64,000 bases of DNA, taken from NCBI GenBank assembly GCA_033398695.1, contig CM065819.1, forward strand, positions 3,583,501 to 3,647,500. Direction: 5' to 3'. The notes under the pieces were generated by a model. It worked only from the letters and a program-made list of their open reading frames with translations, was not told where the DNA came from and did not search any database. Shown in pieces: positions 1 through 9,400 of the stretch (position 1 is its first letter; every line of letters starts with the position of its first letter). Source of the DNA: Orobanche coerulescens. Lineage: Eukaryota > Streptophyta > Magnoliopsida > Lamiales > Orobanchaceae. The translations under genes and the position numbers were made by a program.

Positions 1-855
1 AAGACAAGTACTCTTGGAAACTTTTATGATTAACATGAAATGGTGATGTATTTGTGTGTGCTTTGCTAACTCCGGGAGGGTCTGACGAGGCCTCAGGGGA
101 ATCTATGACTTCACTCTCGATTCATGAGCTTGATTCGCTAGCCAGCTCGGGAGGGTCCTCAGAGGCCTCTAGTGGGATCAATGGCCTCACCCCAGTCCTA
201 GGCGATGCCTCTGCGTGATTTGTTTTATGATATGGCTAGCTTGGCAGGGTCCTTAGAGGCCTCGAGTGGGACCAGTGGCTTCACCCCGGTCGTAGGCAAG
301 ATGATTATTGACTATTTGTTTCTGGAAAAGACATGTCTGGTTTTGGATTTTGAAATGAATTGATGCATGTACTATGAAATGTGTAAGCGAATGGTTTGCC
401 TTGATTACTTGTACTAGCATAATTGCTAACCCCATTGGGGACCCGTTTTGGGGAAATTCTTGTTATGAATTCCAGGTTAAGTTCAGCCGGACGAGTGGGC
501 GCTGGGATAGTACGAGGATGCTGGTCAGGGTCGTTGACGTGAGCATTTGAGTCTCTTTATTTTCGTTGTCCTTTTCTATATGGTTGTTTTCTAACTTATA
601 AACTTATAGATAGTACTCGCGAGTACTTAGGCATTTTTACTCGGATCATGGTTTGTATCATTAAATGCTATTTATGTTTGTCGGTGATGTTTAGTTTGCC
701 GGTTGTACCAGGCGTTTTATTTAATTTTTGTCTGGGATGTGTGTTTCCTTGCTAACCGAGACAGTTGGACGAGTGGTATTTCTTATTTAGCCTGGTGGGT
801 CCCATGTAGGGGTCCACGACGCTGTAATATACCTTGAATATCTTGGGGGTGTTAC
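1..855 (+). repeat. Ty3/gypsy LTR, 3' part (element A)
   Basis: This is the distal part of a plus-strand gypsy LTR whose start lies before the window. It ends in GGGGGTGTTACA at 844-855, the same terminus as the LARD LTRs at 26020 and 31623. It shares with them the repeated GGGAGGGTCC...GAGGCCTC...GTGGG block (67-300) and the ACTTGTACTAG...GCTAACCCC-ATT-GGGG block (407-441). A TATAAA-like stretch is seen near 598-608. The base directly after 855 does not start an obvious TGGTATCAGAGC primer site, so the LTR-internal junction is altered or this is a recombined copy. The family name is inferred from the shared LTR architecture. Confidence 0.6.
67..299 (+). repeat. Imperfect tandem repeat inside LTR A (about 98-bp unit)
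   Basis: Three diverged units share GGGAGGGTC, GAGGCCTC, GTGGGA and a closing CCTAGGC-like end. Units near 138 and 235 begin GCTAGC and are about 98 bases apart. The same repeat type is seen in the plus-strand LARD LTRs at about 25087-25260 and 30692-30860, which supports common ancestry of the two LTR families. Confidence 0.6.
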
Positions 856-889
856 AGATTGAAGGTGTTGACGAATTCGATTATCATCT

Positions 890-1505
890 CTGTTTCTGGT
901 GTTCAATTAAAGGCACCGGGACATCTGTTCTAATTATTTTGTTGTTCTCGATTGGCTGTTCTTAGGTAATCGGTGTATTGAATTGGGCCTGTCGAGGACA
1001 TTTCCATCCATTGAGTCGTTGTTATCGATTGACTGTTCCAAGGTAATCGATGTATTGAATTGGAACTATCGAGGACATTTTCCATCTGTTGAGTCTTTGT
1101 TATCTATTGACCATTCTAAGGTAATCGATGTATTGAATTGGGGTTGTCGATACCATTTCCCATCTGTTGAGTCGTTGTTATCGATTGGCCGTTCTAAGGT
1201 AATCAGTGTATTGAATTGGGATTGTCAAGGACATTTCCCATCTGTTGAGTCGTTGTTATCGATTGGCCATTCTAAGGTAATGAGTGTTTTGAATTGGGAC
1301 TGTCCAGGACATTTCCCATCCGTTGAGTCGTTAATGATTGACCATTCCAAGGTAATCGATGTATTGAATTGGGACTGTCGAGGACATCTTCCATTTGTGA
1401 TACCATTGTTATCGATTAGTCGTTCTAAAGGTAATCAAGGTATCGAATTGGGACCGCCGAGGATGGTGCCCATCCGTGAGTTGTTGTTGTCGTGTTGGCC
1501 GACTC
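890..1505 (+). repeat. 78-bp tandem repeat array
   Basis: Seven units are marked by GTAATCG/GTAATG-like starts at 966, 1043, 1121, 1199, 1277, 1352 and 1431, that is spacing 75-79. Each unit holds the order GTAATCGATGTATTGAATTGG, a TGTCGAGGACATTTCC segment, then TTGAGTCGTTGTTATCGATTG. Because 78 is divisible by 3, one frame stays open across the array (983-1531), but the peptide is just the repeat translated and matches no known family. It lies just downstream of the LTR A terminus and is probably a minisatellite in the internal region. Confidence 0.8.
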
Positions 1506-1605
1506 AAGACAGTACACTATCGTTCTTATGAATTCGGTAATCTTGGGATCGTTGTCGTATGTGATTAGTTGTGTTTTGGTGGCTGGTCTCGGCTAGTGCT
1601 CGATG

Positions 1606-1770
1606 GGTAAGTTTGGGGATTGAACCTTCGTGTTTGGTTTCCCAACACCTAAAGTTTAATAGGCCATGGTCACTGGGTGATATAATTACGGGTAAGCCTG
1701 GGGATTGAACCTTCTCGGTTGGTTTCCCAACACCTACAGTTCAGTAGGTCACGATCATTGGATGGCCTCA
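1606..1770 (+). repeat. 84-bp direct duplication
   Basis: Two diverged copies begin GGGTAAGTTTGGGGATTGAACC at about 1606 and GGGTAAGCCTGGGGATTGAACC at about 1690. Both contain GGTTTCCCAACACCTA and TAGGCCA/TAGGTCA. There is no coding signal. Confidence 0.65.
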
Positions 1771-1975
1771 TTGTGATACGGCTTCGTGCCGTTCCTCCGG
1801 ACCTCATTGTGCTACGGCTTCGTGCCGTGGGTTTGACCCTCATTGTGATACGACTTTGTTCCGTGGCTTCGACCCTCATTGTGATACGTCTTTGTGCCGT
1901 GGCTTCATCCTCATTGTGATATGGATTCATGTCGTGGCTTTGGCCCTCATGTGATACAGCTTCAGTCTGTTTGGC
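1766..1975 (+). repeat. 36-bp tandem repeat array
   Basis: About five to six units of CCTCATTGTGATACGGCTT-CGTGCCGTGG... are seen, each containing a small inverted pair (ACGGCTTCGTGCCGT). Later units are more diverged. Open frames on both strands here only reflect the repeat. Confidence 0.7.
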
Positions 1976-2270
1976 TTAGAGTCACTGACCCCGTGGGGGC
2001 GGAACATGTTTTCATGTTTTAGGTACTTGCGAGGAGAGAGTTGAGACACATGGTCATGACGATGACGACGAGGCATTCGAGCGATACTAGTCCCGAGTTA
2101 GTTTGGTGTTCATGTTGGTTAGTCCGTTCGGAGTGTTCTCCTGTTTGTCAGTCGTTGTCATTATGTGTTATCCGAGCAAGGCTCGTGGATGTTGTTGTAT
2201 TTTATTTTGGCCACGTAGGCCCATCATTGTCGTTGAAATTCCATGTCAGAATATTGTATCGGATATCATA

Positions 2271-2437
2271 GTAGGGACTGTGATTTTCCTTTTGGTCAGA
2301 TTGATATATGTTAGTCGTGTTCGCCTGGTGGATCTCCTGGCGTGGGGTCCACAGCAGGGACTGTGATTTTTATTTTGGTGAGATTGATGTATGTTAGTCG
2401 TGTTCGTCTGGTGGATCTCCTGGCGTGGGGTCCACGG
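2271..2437 (+). repeat. 83-bp direct duplication
   Basis: AGGGACTGTGATTTT starts at 2273 and again at 2356. Both copies continue through TATGTTAGTCGTGTTCG and GGTGGATCTCCTGGCGTGGGGTCCAC. The tail GGGGTCCACGGC resembles the GGGGTCCACGACG near the end of LTR A (about 808-822). The block may therefore be derived from LTR sequence, and ATGGTATTAGAG at about 2457 resembles a decayed iMet primer site. That link is an inference. Confidence 0.5.
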
Positions 2438-2935
2438 CACCGTAATAATCCAGAAGATGGTATTAGAGAAAATGGGTTGTGAGATACCCTGATATGTGAG
2501 TTATGTGGCTCTACCGACGCCGTAGTAGTGAGACTGTCAGGTTATGACAATCTGGACAGTCGGGGTTTGTGAGTTGTGATAGTTGGGCGACTGTATGAGT
2601 GATTCTTTCATCGAGTCGTTGTCAGTAAAGACTAGTATCGCAAGGCCTCGAAGTTTCGTATGACCTGTGTAAGGACTCGATTCTCTTTTATGTTCATACA
2701 TTCATTATGTCATTGATATTACATGATTTGTTGAAACCTGTATATGACATTTGTGTTACGTTTAATTCATGATTATTTATTTTAGAGCATATGGGCTCTG
2801 GATTGGCTATGATTAGCATTATTTATGTGATTGTTTTGAGTATGTATACTCGTGTTTGGCTTTTGACTTAGCATTTTGGATTGGCCGTTGAGGCGTATTT
2901 GAGCTACGGTCATGATCAAACGTTATTCTTTCAGT

Positions 2936-3172
2936 ATGGAAAGAGGAATCCGAGGATGTCACAGTGGGGGTAAGGGTTGCAGAATGACCCAACACCCAGA
3001 ACCTCATGTTTATGCGCATGCGGATGTCGAGATGGATCATAGTTCGGCCGGTGGTGTTACCTACATGACCGATTCTCCTTCGGGACGTCATACTCGAGAA
3101 GTCGATCAGACTGAGAGTGGACACATCGACCCTTTCTTGCTTATGAGGGGCATGATGGCCCAGATGATGTAG
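2936..3172 (+). pseudogene. Gypsy gag start, decayed (element A)
   Basis: The short frame begins at the ATG at 2936, which directly follows TTATTCTTTCAG-T. The same CAG-T-ATG arrangement precedes the gag start at 33344 and, on the minus strand, at 43729. The first residues are MERGIRGCHSGGKGCR, which align in character with the Gly/Arg-rich starts of those two gags. After about 79 codons the frame stops at 3170-3172. No zinc knuckle or capsid core can be followed. It is likely an N-terminal gag remnant of the gypsy element whose LTR ends at 855. This rests on position and composition rather than a strong protein match. Confidence 0.4.
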
Positions 3173-3196
3173 ATATTAGAGACCATGCAGGCCTAG

Positions 3197-3562
3197 ATGA
3201 TTCGTGGTCCACCGCAGCAGGGTTCAAGACACCCTTTGGTCATTTGTTTTGCTCCGCTAGGATATTATCACACAATACCGCATCCAATGACCTTCAGACC
3301 CATACTGGTAACAAGTCAAGGGTGGAGAGGGACAATTAGTACGAACATGCCTCTGAACGTTGCAGTTGAAGTACTTCCTCGTCCTATCGGTAGGCAACTA
3401 TGCCACCTTGGAATTCCAGCGTTCGTACCTAATCACGAAGACGATGCGTTCGAAAGGTGCGGGGGTTTGGGAACCTTAGTTCCTTTGCCGCCCGAGAATT
3501 TCCCAAATATCTTCGGCCTATTCGCGTCGCTCGAAGGCTCAGCCACTGAGGAGACTTCATAG
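3197..3562 (+). CDS. Hypothetical 121-codon open frame, unrecognised
   Basis: This open frame starts at the ATG at 3197 and runs to a stop at 3560-3562. The product has no motif I can name: it is Pro-rich at both ends, with one region FRPILVTSQGWRGT and an acidic C-terminus. It starts 24 bases after the decayed gag frame, so it may be out-of-frame element sequence rather than a gene. There is no signal peptide, membrane segment or zinc knuckle. It is listed because it is the longest unexplained frame in the first 4 kb. A chance frame is quite possible. Confidence 0.2.
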   Translation: MIRGPPQQGSRHPLVICFAPLGYYHTIPHPMTFRPILVTSQGWRGTISTNMPLNVAVEVLPRPIGRQLCHLGIPAFVPNHEDDAFERCGGLGTLVPLPPENFPNIFGLFASLEGSATEETS

Positions 3563-4910
3563 AACATCGTCTAATCTCGGTACTCCTACGCCGTAACATG
3601 AATCGTTATTCTACGAATCGCATCACCGATTCCAGAACCATCATGACCTCCACACCCGTCAAGGTTCGACATATTAATACATGTAATCACCACTCAGCAC
3701 AACTAAATAAACAATCGCATAATAACACCATTGTCCGCACAGGGTTCGGTCAACATCCTCGAATGCCCAAAATAAGCAACACTAAAATGACAAAGAACTC
3801 GGGAAGCATCCGTACCATGTACGAATCCGAGTGTTGTTATTATATCTAATGCGACACCATACGAGCCGCAGAATAACTAGAGCTCGTAGCGTGCAAAGAT
3901 TTTGGGATCCAATTTCTGGTCCTCCTACGAGGACGATAATATTCGACATGTGCTCTATGAAACAAATCTTTTAAAAATGAGAGGGCAAGTCACGTTTCGC
4001 ACAAAATTCATAAATATTGTTCTTTTATTAGAAGAGGAAGTTTTTATTTCATACGTCGATTTTAAAATTGTTTTCGAATAATGCATAAAACAATTTATGT
4101 TTTTAAAATTTTAAAGATATCGTGACTAATTTGAAATCGTTCAAGAATTTAAATAGAGATTTAAATACCAAAAGTTTAAAATCTTTCCTCTTTTATCAAA
4201 TGTCTGATCAAAAAAGATTTTTCACCAAAATACATGACCATTTGATATGATGATTTTTTAAATCGTAGGATTTCACAATGTTTCAAAATTTCAAAACACA
4301 ACTTTAAACATTCGTGCTACGGATAAATTAATATTTAAGAATTTATTCTTATGAAATATGGAAATCGATAATATACTCGATTTTAAAAAATTCTCAATAT
4401 AACCATTATCACCCGGACTGTACACGTACACGCATTTATATTCAAAGCAATAATGCCTCAAATAAGTTCCTTCCCCTTGATCAAGGTTAACCCAATTAGC
4501 GTAACATAATCACAACAGACGTGAAAGGACTTACAGTCGAGAGACTTACCATCCCCATATGCTAGTATGCAGAAGTTCCTCAAACGTATAAGGGAGAGAA
4601 AAATAATGGACACTGTTCGAAGGAGTACAAATAGGTTACTCTGGTTTCTTGCAGGTCTCTTAATAGAATCAGAAATCAATGGGCACGACTCCAATGGAAT
4701 ACAATTCACAAGAGATCTCTTATCTCAATACAAAGTTCAGACAAGCTCATAATAGAGGCTAAAACGGGTTTAGAAAAAGAAATTAAGGATCAGAGAGACT
4801 TACAGTGCAGACAACACAAGGTGGTAGCAAACCGGTGACATCTTAAACAGACGACTAACTCGACTTTAACAAACCCAAAACGCCAACAGCCTAGGTATCC
4901 ATAAACTTAA
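3563..4910 (-). mobile_element. Internal fragment of a minus-strand gypsy element (element B)
   Basis: No protein can be followed here. The stretch is AT-rich with short homopolymer runs, like the non-coding leader and inter-gene parts of the other minus-strand gypsy copies. Toward its right end it carries GAGAGACTTAC (4794-4803), the reverse of the GTAAGTCTC site found near the primer site in other gypsy elements here. Two related ACTTAC sites lie at about 4528-4550. It leads directly into a primer site and an LTR start, so it is the 5' internal part of a minus-strand element. The 3563-3950 segment has only chance frames. Confidence 0.45.
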
Positions 4911-4922
4911 GCTCTGATACCA
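4911..4922 (-). other. Primer-binding site (tRNA-iMet type), element B
   Basis: The plus strand reads GCTCTGATACCA, so the minus strand reads TGGTATCAGAGC, the complement of the plant initiator tRNA-Met 3' end. It lies 5 bases from the LTR terminus, as expected for a gypsy primer site. It is also flanked by the AGCCTAGGT...CAT block seen next to the primer sites at 16841 and 43973. Confidence 0.85.
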
Positions 4923-4927
4923 TATTC

Positions 4928-4947
4928 TATAACACCCCCATGATATA
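4928..4947 (-). repeat. 20-bp LTR remnant of element B
   Basis: TATAACACCCCCATGATATA is the reverse of a GGGGGTGTTA-type gypsy LTR end, with the terminal G changed to A. It is cut at 4948, where the copia LTR begins, so the copia element most likely inserted into this LTR. The matching right half could not be recognised after 33036. Confidence 0.6.
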
Positions 4948-5099
4948 TGTTGGAATATTTTATTCCATACATTTACAATTGACTTTTGATGATTAGTTGT
5001 TAATTAAAGAAAAACAACAAGGAAGCAAAACCAAAACAACAAAGAAGTCGAAGGCGCTCATACCGGATTGAAAAGTAAAGAAGTGAAGAAATAGCAAGT

Positions 5100-5450
5100 A
5101 TAACGTACATAATGTATATCCAGCTGAAGGCAAATGAGTATGACAAAGCAGTTAACGTACGCAATGAAGAACAAGATAACATACGTAGTGCAATGTATAT
5201 AACGTACATAATTAAGTGTTTTGAATTGAAATATTAGAATCGTTGAACAGATATATGACATCATGGAATACGTCAGCATGCAACGGATATTTTGACTGAA
5301 GATAACGTACGTAAAGGGACATATGATAACATACGTAATGGAACAAACGAAGCTACTGGACTGATCAGAAGGAGGATAACTTATGTAACGATGAAATGAT
5401 AATGTACGTAACGTGCGTAACATATGGAATGGTGAATACTTAACGTATAT
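5100..5450 (+). promoter_or_regulatory. AACGTACGTAA palindrome array in copia U3
   Basis: About a dozen intact or decayed copies of AACGTACGTAA (for example near 5303) are spaced irregularly at 20-60 bases, ending some 45 bases before the TATA box at 5493. The partner array in LTR2 (8508-8880) has more perfect copies. Position upstream of the TATA box suggests transcription-factor sites. That function is inferred. Confidence 0.6.
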
Positions 5451-5491
5451 GATGAAGAGTGTATAGATAACGGCTAGCTAAGGCTTTGATC

Positions 5492-5500
5492 CTATAAACA
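5492..5500 (+). promoter_or_regulatory. TATA box of copia LTR1
   Basis: CTATAAACA lies in the context GATCCTATAAACACC. The equivalent in LTR2 is CTATAAATA at 8938-8946. It marks the likely U3/R boundary about 30 bases downstream. Confidence 0.65.
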
Positions 5501-6066
5501 CCAAACCATTTAGTATCAATCGATACAATAACTCTGAGAAGACCATACATTCATATGATTTTGTTATATATACTATCGTTTTGTAAGTGTGCTTAATTGA
5601 TAAGAGTTTGAGTGTTTATACACGATAACTCATACACAAGAGGAAAGATATGGATTGTAGATTGATTCGGTGTTATTAGGATCGTTGATCCGGCATTATA
5701 AGAATCATATCTAAATTCGAGTGAGGTTTGTCTAGTGCCCATAGAAAGCTATATAGGTTGATTGCTTGTCTGATTGAAAAGAAAAGCGGTTTAACTTGGA
5801 CCGACAAAAAGACAAGTCTGTTACGGTTTATCTCGGACCAATAGAAGACAAGATTGTAACGTATCCCTTGGGCCGATAGAAAACGAGGTGCAGAGATTGA
5901 TCTTAACCTATAGAAAAAGATATGAAGATAGGACGTAGGCACGTTTGGCCGAACCTCTATAAATCTTGTGTCATTTATCTTCGGCTCTTTAAATCGCTTC
6001 CGCGACGCGAAATATTTTGATAAATCTATTTCCAAATGGCGATACCGATAATCTTGATCCAACAAT

Positions 6067-6077
6067 TGGTATCGAAG
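6067..6077 (+). other. Primer-binding site of copia element
   Basis: TGGTATCGAAG lies two bases after the LTR end and matches the first seven bases of the tRNA-iMet complement TGGTATCAGAGC. The second internal copy begins AGGTATCGGATCAGG at 31628, a slightly decayed form. Confidence 0.65.
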
Positions 6078-6119
6078 TAAGTATCCATATAAATCGTCTT
6101 AACATCCGAGGAAGATCCA

Positions 6120-6803
6120 ATGGCGTTTGAATTTGCACCGGTCAAAGGTCTTGCCTTGAATAAACCACCATTTTTCGACGGATCGAATTACCTGACTTGG
6201 AAGAAAAAGATGTTGATCTTCATTTGTGCTTATGATATAGAAATCTGGAAGAACATTTGTCTTGGCTCGAAAGTTCCAATCAAATCCGACGGATCACTTA
6301 AGATCTTCGAAGAATATAATGACGAGGATTGGAAGAACGATTATCTAAATTGTAAGGCCACTCAACTTTTATATTGTGCCTTAAATCCAGAAGAGGTCAA
6401 CCATATATCTTCGTGTGAAAGTGCTAAAGAAATCTGGAAAATTCTTGAAATCACACACGAGGGAACATCTCAAGTCAAGGAGACAAAGATTAATATGCTT
6501 CTCCATGAGTACGAGTTATTCATGATGAAGGGTGACGAGTACATCACCATCATGCTCGACCGATTTTCGGTCATCACCAATGGACTTGCTTCGTTCGGGA
6601 AACTGCTATCGAGTAGTGAAAAAGTCAAGAAAATATTACGATCACTACCTAGAGAATGGGACGACACCGTTATGGTGATTATAGAATCTAAAGATTTCAA
6701 TACGCTTGACTTTAGCGCCCTTGTAGGTTCGCTAATTAATTATGAGATTGTCCTAAAATCATGGAATGCAAAACCGAAATCGAAGGAAAAATCCATAGCT
6801 TTA
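6120..6803 (+). pseudogene. Copia gag, N-terminal part (DUF4219/UBN2 type)
   Basis: The frame begins at the ATG at 6120, in the context GATCCAATGGC, the same as in the second copy at 31681. It encodes a copia capsid-type protein. The N-terminal DUF4219-like segment has FFDGSNYLTWKKKM, and the UBN2-like core has KEIWKILEITHEGTSQVKE and LPREWDDTVM further on. About 228 codons stay open. The natural frame then continues into a zinc knuckle, but a retroposon at about 6804-7131 splits it and introduces a stop. Gag would package element RNA in a cytoplasmic particle. No pol follows, so the element depends on another copia for enzymes. Confidence 0.85.
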
Positions 6804-7131
6804 TGAGCCCGAACATTAGCCCACTTTTTCTTAGTGGTGCACCTTGTATTTCTCTAGCTGGCTGCTGGCATTTTAGTTTCTAGGATCCGGTTTATGGCCC
6901 ACTTTTGGTCATAATTCGGATGTGATTTTTTACCTATTGGTCCGCACATTAGCCCACGTAGTGGTGCACCTTGTATTTCTTTAGCGGGCCGTAGGCATTT
7001 TGTTTTTTAGATTTCTGATCCGGATTATGGCCCATTTTTGGTCACAATTCAGGTTTGATTGCTTGTACTCTCGATATTTTCTTTATCTAAAAAAAAGATT
7101 AGTTTTTTTTTTTAAAAATTAAAAAAAAAAA
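6804..7131 (+). mobile_element. Dimeric poly(A) retroposon (SINE/LINE 3'-end type) inside gag
   Basis: The second copia copy reads straight from ATAGCTTTA to AAGATGTCTCG (near 32360), but here about 330 extra bases lie between. The insert holds two related halves (about 6808-6940 and 6941-7080). Each has ACATTAGCCCAC, GTGGTGCACCTTGTATTTCT, a GATCCGG...TATGGCCCA segment and TTTTGGTCA. It ends in a CTCGATATTTTCTTTATCT stretch and A-rich tail (7089-7131). The A-tail points to LINE-mediated insertion. A clear target duplication could not be assigned, because the right flank is itself A-rich. Confidence 0.6.
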
Positions 7132-7133
7132 AG

Positions 7134-7418
7134 ATGTCTCGAAAAGAAGAAATCCCGATGGATGAAGATGACGAAGAATCGGCATATTATGCCAAGAATA
7201 TAAATAAGTTTCAAAACTTATTAAACCGGATAAGGAAGGACATCAAATCAGACGAATCTAAGAAATTCGACAACAACTGTCGAATTTGTGGTAAACCAGG
7301 CCACTTTGCTAAAAACTATCGAGCCTCGACTTCCAAAAAGGAAGTTCTCATAGCAACATGGAGTGACGAAGAGGATGATGATGAATATATTCAGAATAAT
7401 CTCGCAATCATGGCCTGA
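7134..7418 (+). pseudogene. Copia gag, nucleocapsid part
   Basis: This continues the gag frame after the retroposon. It has an acidic stretch, then a zinc knuckle at 7278-7319 reading CRICGKPGHFAKNY, where the last Cys is Tyr. The second copy at 32512-32553 keeps all four ligands (CRICGKPGHFAQTC). A stop at 7416-7418 (ATGGCCTGA) falls where copy 2 reads ATGGCCAAA, so this copy is broken in two ways. Confidence 0.8.
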
Positions 7419-7960
7419 AGTTCATTCGATGAAAGCAACATCGAAAGCCGAACTTTTTGAAGCATTTGAACTTTTACATACCGATTTTCAAAATGCTTTA
7501 ATTGAAATTAAATCCCCCCAATAGAAAAATAAATTATTGGAAATTGAAATTTCCAAAATAAAAGAAAATGAGAAATTCATTGAAATCGATCATTCTATGT
7601 GTATTGAGAAAGAGAATAAATTGAAAGATGATTTTTAGAAAGTTCAAGACGAACTTAAAGTTTTGACGAATAAATTTTCGGAACTGACAATTTGGTCAAT
7701 ACTTTCTGTTTAAAAATATTTCTTTAAACAAACAGGGGTTAGGATTCAAACCGCATAATAAAACCGAATCCTTAAATTTGAAGATACCCCGTTGCGATAA
7801 ATGTTTAAAACTTGGGCATCATATTTCGAATTGCAAAAGCCCACGTCGGATGATAAAAATTAAAAAGACTTGGATTCCTAAAGGAACCACTATACCGAAC
7901 ATCGTCTATGTTTCAAATGAAAAACCAACTATCGGTTGGTTCCTCAAAAATCAAAATTGA
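7419..7960 (+). pseudogene. Copia gag tail with second zinc knuckle, decayed
   Basis: After the stop, the coiled-coil-like Lys/Glu/Ile region (ELFEAFEL-type, seen intact in copy 2 at about 32700-32880) continues with stops and small deletions. From 7778 a 60-codon frame contains CDKCLKLGHHISNC, a CX2CX4HX4C knuckle, followed by KKTWIPKGT. That resembles the end of SIRE-type gags, where the sequence leads on to protease. Here it ends at a stop (7958-7960) and no protease, integrase or reverse transcriptase follows. Confidence 0.6.
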
Positions 7961-8399
7961 TTTTATTAAAATTAGTATTTAACTCAGAGGGAGTTTTTAT
8001 ATTTTTAAAGGAAGATTTTTGTCAGGGGGAGTTTTTACACATTTAAGCATATATTATATCATTTTATTATGATTTTATTTTATAATCATATATGCACTTT
8101 TTGCTGATAACGAAAAGGGGGAGAATTGGAGAACGGGAGAAAGAGTCTTGGAAGAATGATGAGAAAACAAAAAAAAATATCTCAATCAAGAAAAGACGAA
8201 GGAAAAGTTGAAAAAAATGAAAAAGAATAAAAGCATATATTGAAAAATGAGAAAGAGTTGAAAAGGAGAAAAGGAAAATGGGGATATGGAATCTAACAAA
8301 ACGGACAAAGCCGAAAACTTTGATTTGTATATATTTTTATATTTTGCAAGTTTATCCCATTGAAGAGTGTTGTTTTGTAAACATAAAAAAGGGAGAGAT
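7961..8399 (+). other. Pol-less spacer and polypurine tracts of copia element
   Basis: No coding potential. Purine-rich GGGAG tracts occur at about 7984-7992 (AGAGGGAG), 8025-8033 (AGGGGGAG) and 8116-8124 (AAAGGGGGAG). The last tract (AAAAAAGGGAGAGATT, 8385-8400) directly precedes LTR2 and is the probable plus-strand primer. The repeated tracts suggest that internal deletion joined the gag tail to the 3' region. Confidence 0.6.
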
Positions 8400-9180
8400 T
8401 GCTGCAATATTTTATTCCATACATTTATAATTGAGTTTTGATGATTAGTTGTTAATCAAAGAAAAACAACAAGGAAGAAAAAGCAAAGAAGTGAAGAAAT
8501 AGCAAGTATAACGTACGTAACATGGAATACATAACGTACGTAATGCATATCCAGTTGAAGGTAGACGAGCATGACAAAGAAGTTAACGTACGTAACACAT
8601 GATGAATAACGTACGCAATGAAGAACAAGATAGTGCAATGTATGTAACGTACGTAATGAAGTGTTATGAATTCAAATATTGGAACCGCTGAACAGACATA
8701 TGACATCATGGAATACGTCAGCATGCAACGGATATTTTGACTAAAGATAACATACGTAAAGGGAGATATGATAACATACGTAATGGAAGAAACGAAGCTA
8801 CTGGACTGATCAGAATGAAGGATAACTTATGCAACGATGAAATGATAATGTACGTAACGTGCATAACATATGTAATGGTGAATACTTAGCGTATGTGATG
8901 AAGAGTGTAGAGATAACGGCTAGCTGAGGCTTTGAGCCTATAAATACCAAACCATTTGGTATCAATCGATACAATAACTCTGAGAAGACCATACATTCAT
9001 ATGATATTGTTATATATATACTATCGTTGTTGTAAGTGTGCTTAATTGATAAGAGTTTGAGTGTATATACACGATAACTCATACATGAGAGGAAAGATAT
9101 GAATTGTTGATTGATTCGGTGTTATTAGGATTGTTGATCCGGCATTGTTAGCATCATATCTAAATCCGAGTGAGGTTTGT
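8400..9180 (+). repeat. Copia LTR2, left part (split by insertion)
   Basis: It starts TGCTGCAATATTTTATTCC and follows LTR1 to the point GAGTGAGGTTTGT. The palindrome array (about 8508-8880) and TATA box (8938-8946) are intact. The last five bases TTTGT (9176-9180) recur at 22629-22633 as the target duplication of the element between. Left plus right parts total about 1115 bp, against 1117 for LTR1. Confidence 0.9.
8508..8880 (+). promoter_or_regulatory. AACGTACGTAA palindrome array in copia LTR2
   Basis: The array has at least four perfect AACGTACGTAA copies (near 8511, 8532, 8583 and 8647) and many one-base variants. It lies upstream of the TATA box at 8938. It is better preserved than the LTR1 array, where CpG-containing copies more often read ACATACGTAA. 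Confidence 0.6.
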
Positions 9181-9365
9181 TGTTGTGGGAAATTCCCTCA
9201 CAATATGCCGCAAGTGCACGGTGTCAACAAGTAATAAAGTGATAAGTAAAGTATCGTTCCCTCGAGGACTGATTTCACCAAGTACCAAAATAGAGTCGAC
9301 TCACAATTTTATTTGAAGAATAATTAAACGGAATTTAAACCTAAACTAATAAATAATAGTACTAC

Positions 9366-9400
<35 letters not shown>

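Larger units (their letters stand above)
4948..6064 (+). repeat. Copia LTR1 (1117 bp), gag-only copia tandem
   Basis: It starts TGTTGGAATATT and ends GATCCAACA, so the termini form a 7-bp inverted repeat TGTTGGA/TCCAACA. It matches LTR2 (8400-9180 plus 22634-22967) along its whole length. An array of ACGTACGT-centred palindromes fills about 5100-5450. A TATA box lies at 5493. A primer site follows at 6067. Confidence 0.9.

Noticed and set aside
983..1531. 182-codon open frame as a gene
   Set aside because: It is a translated 78-bp tandem repeat with no known domain.
890..1975. CRISPR-like repeat array
   Set aside because: Repeats are contiguous and of 36 or 78 bases with no unique spacers, in plant retroelement DNA.
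2457..2468. ATGGTATTAGAG as a functional primer-binding site
   Set aside because: It is two changes from the iMet complement and has no LTR end next to it, so it is recorded only as a possible relic.
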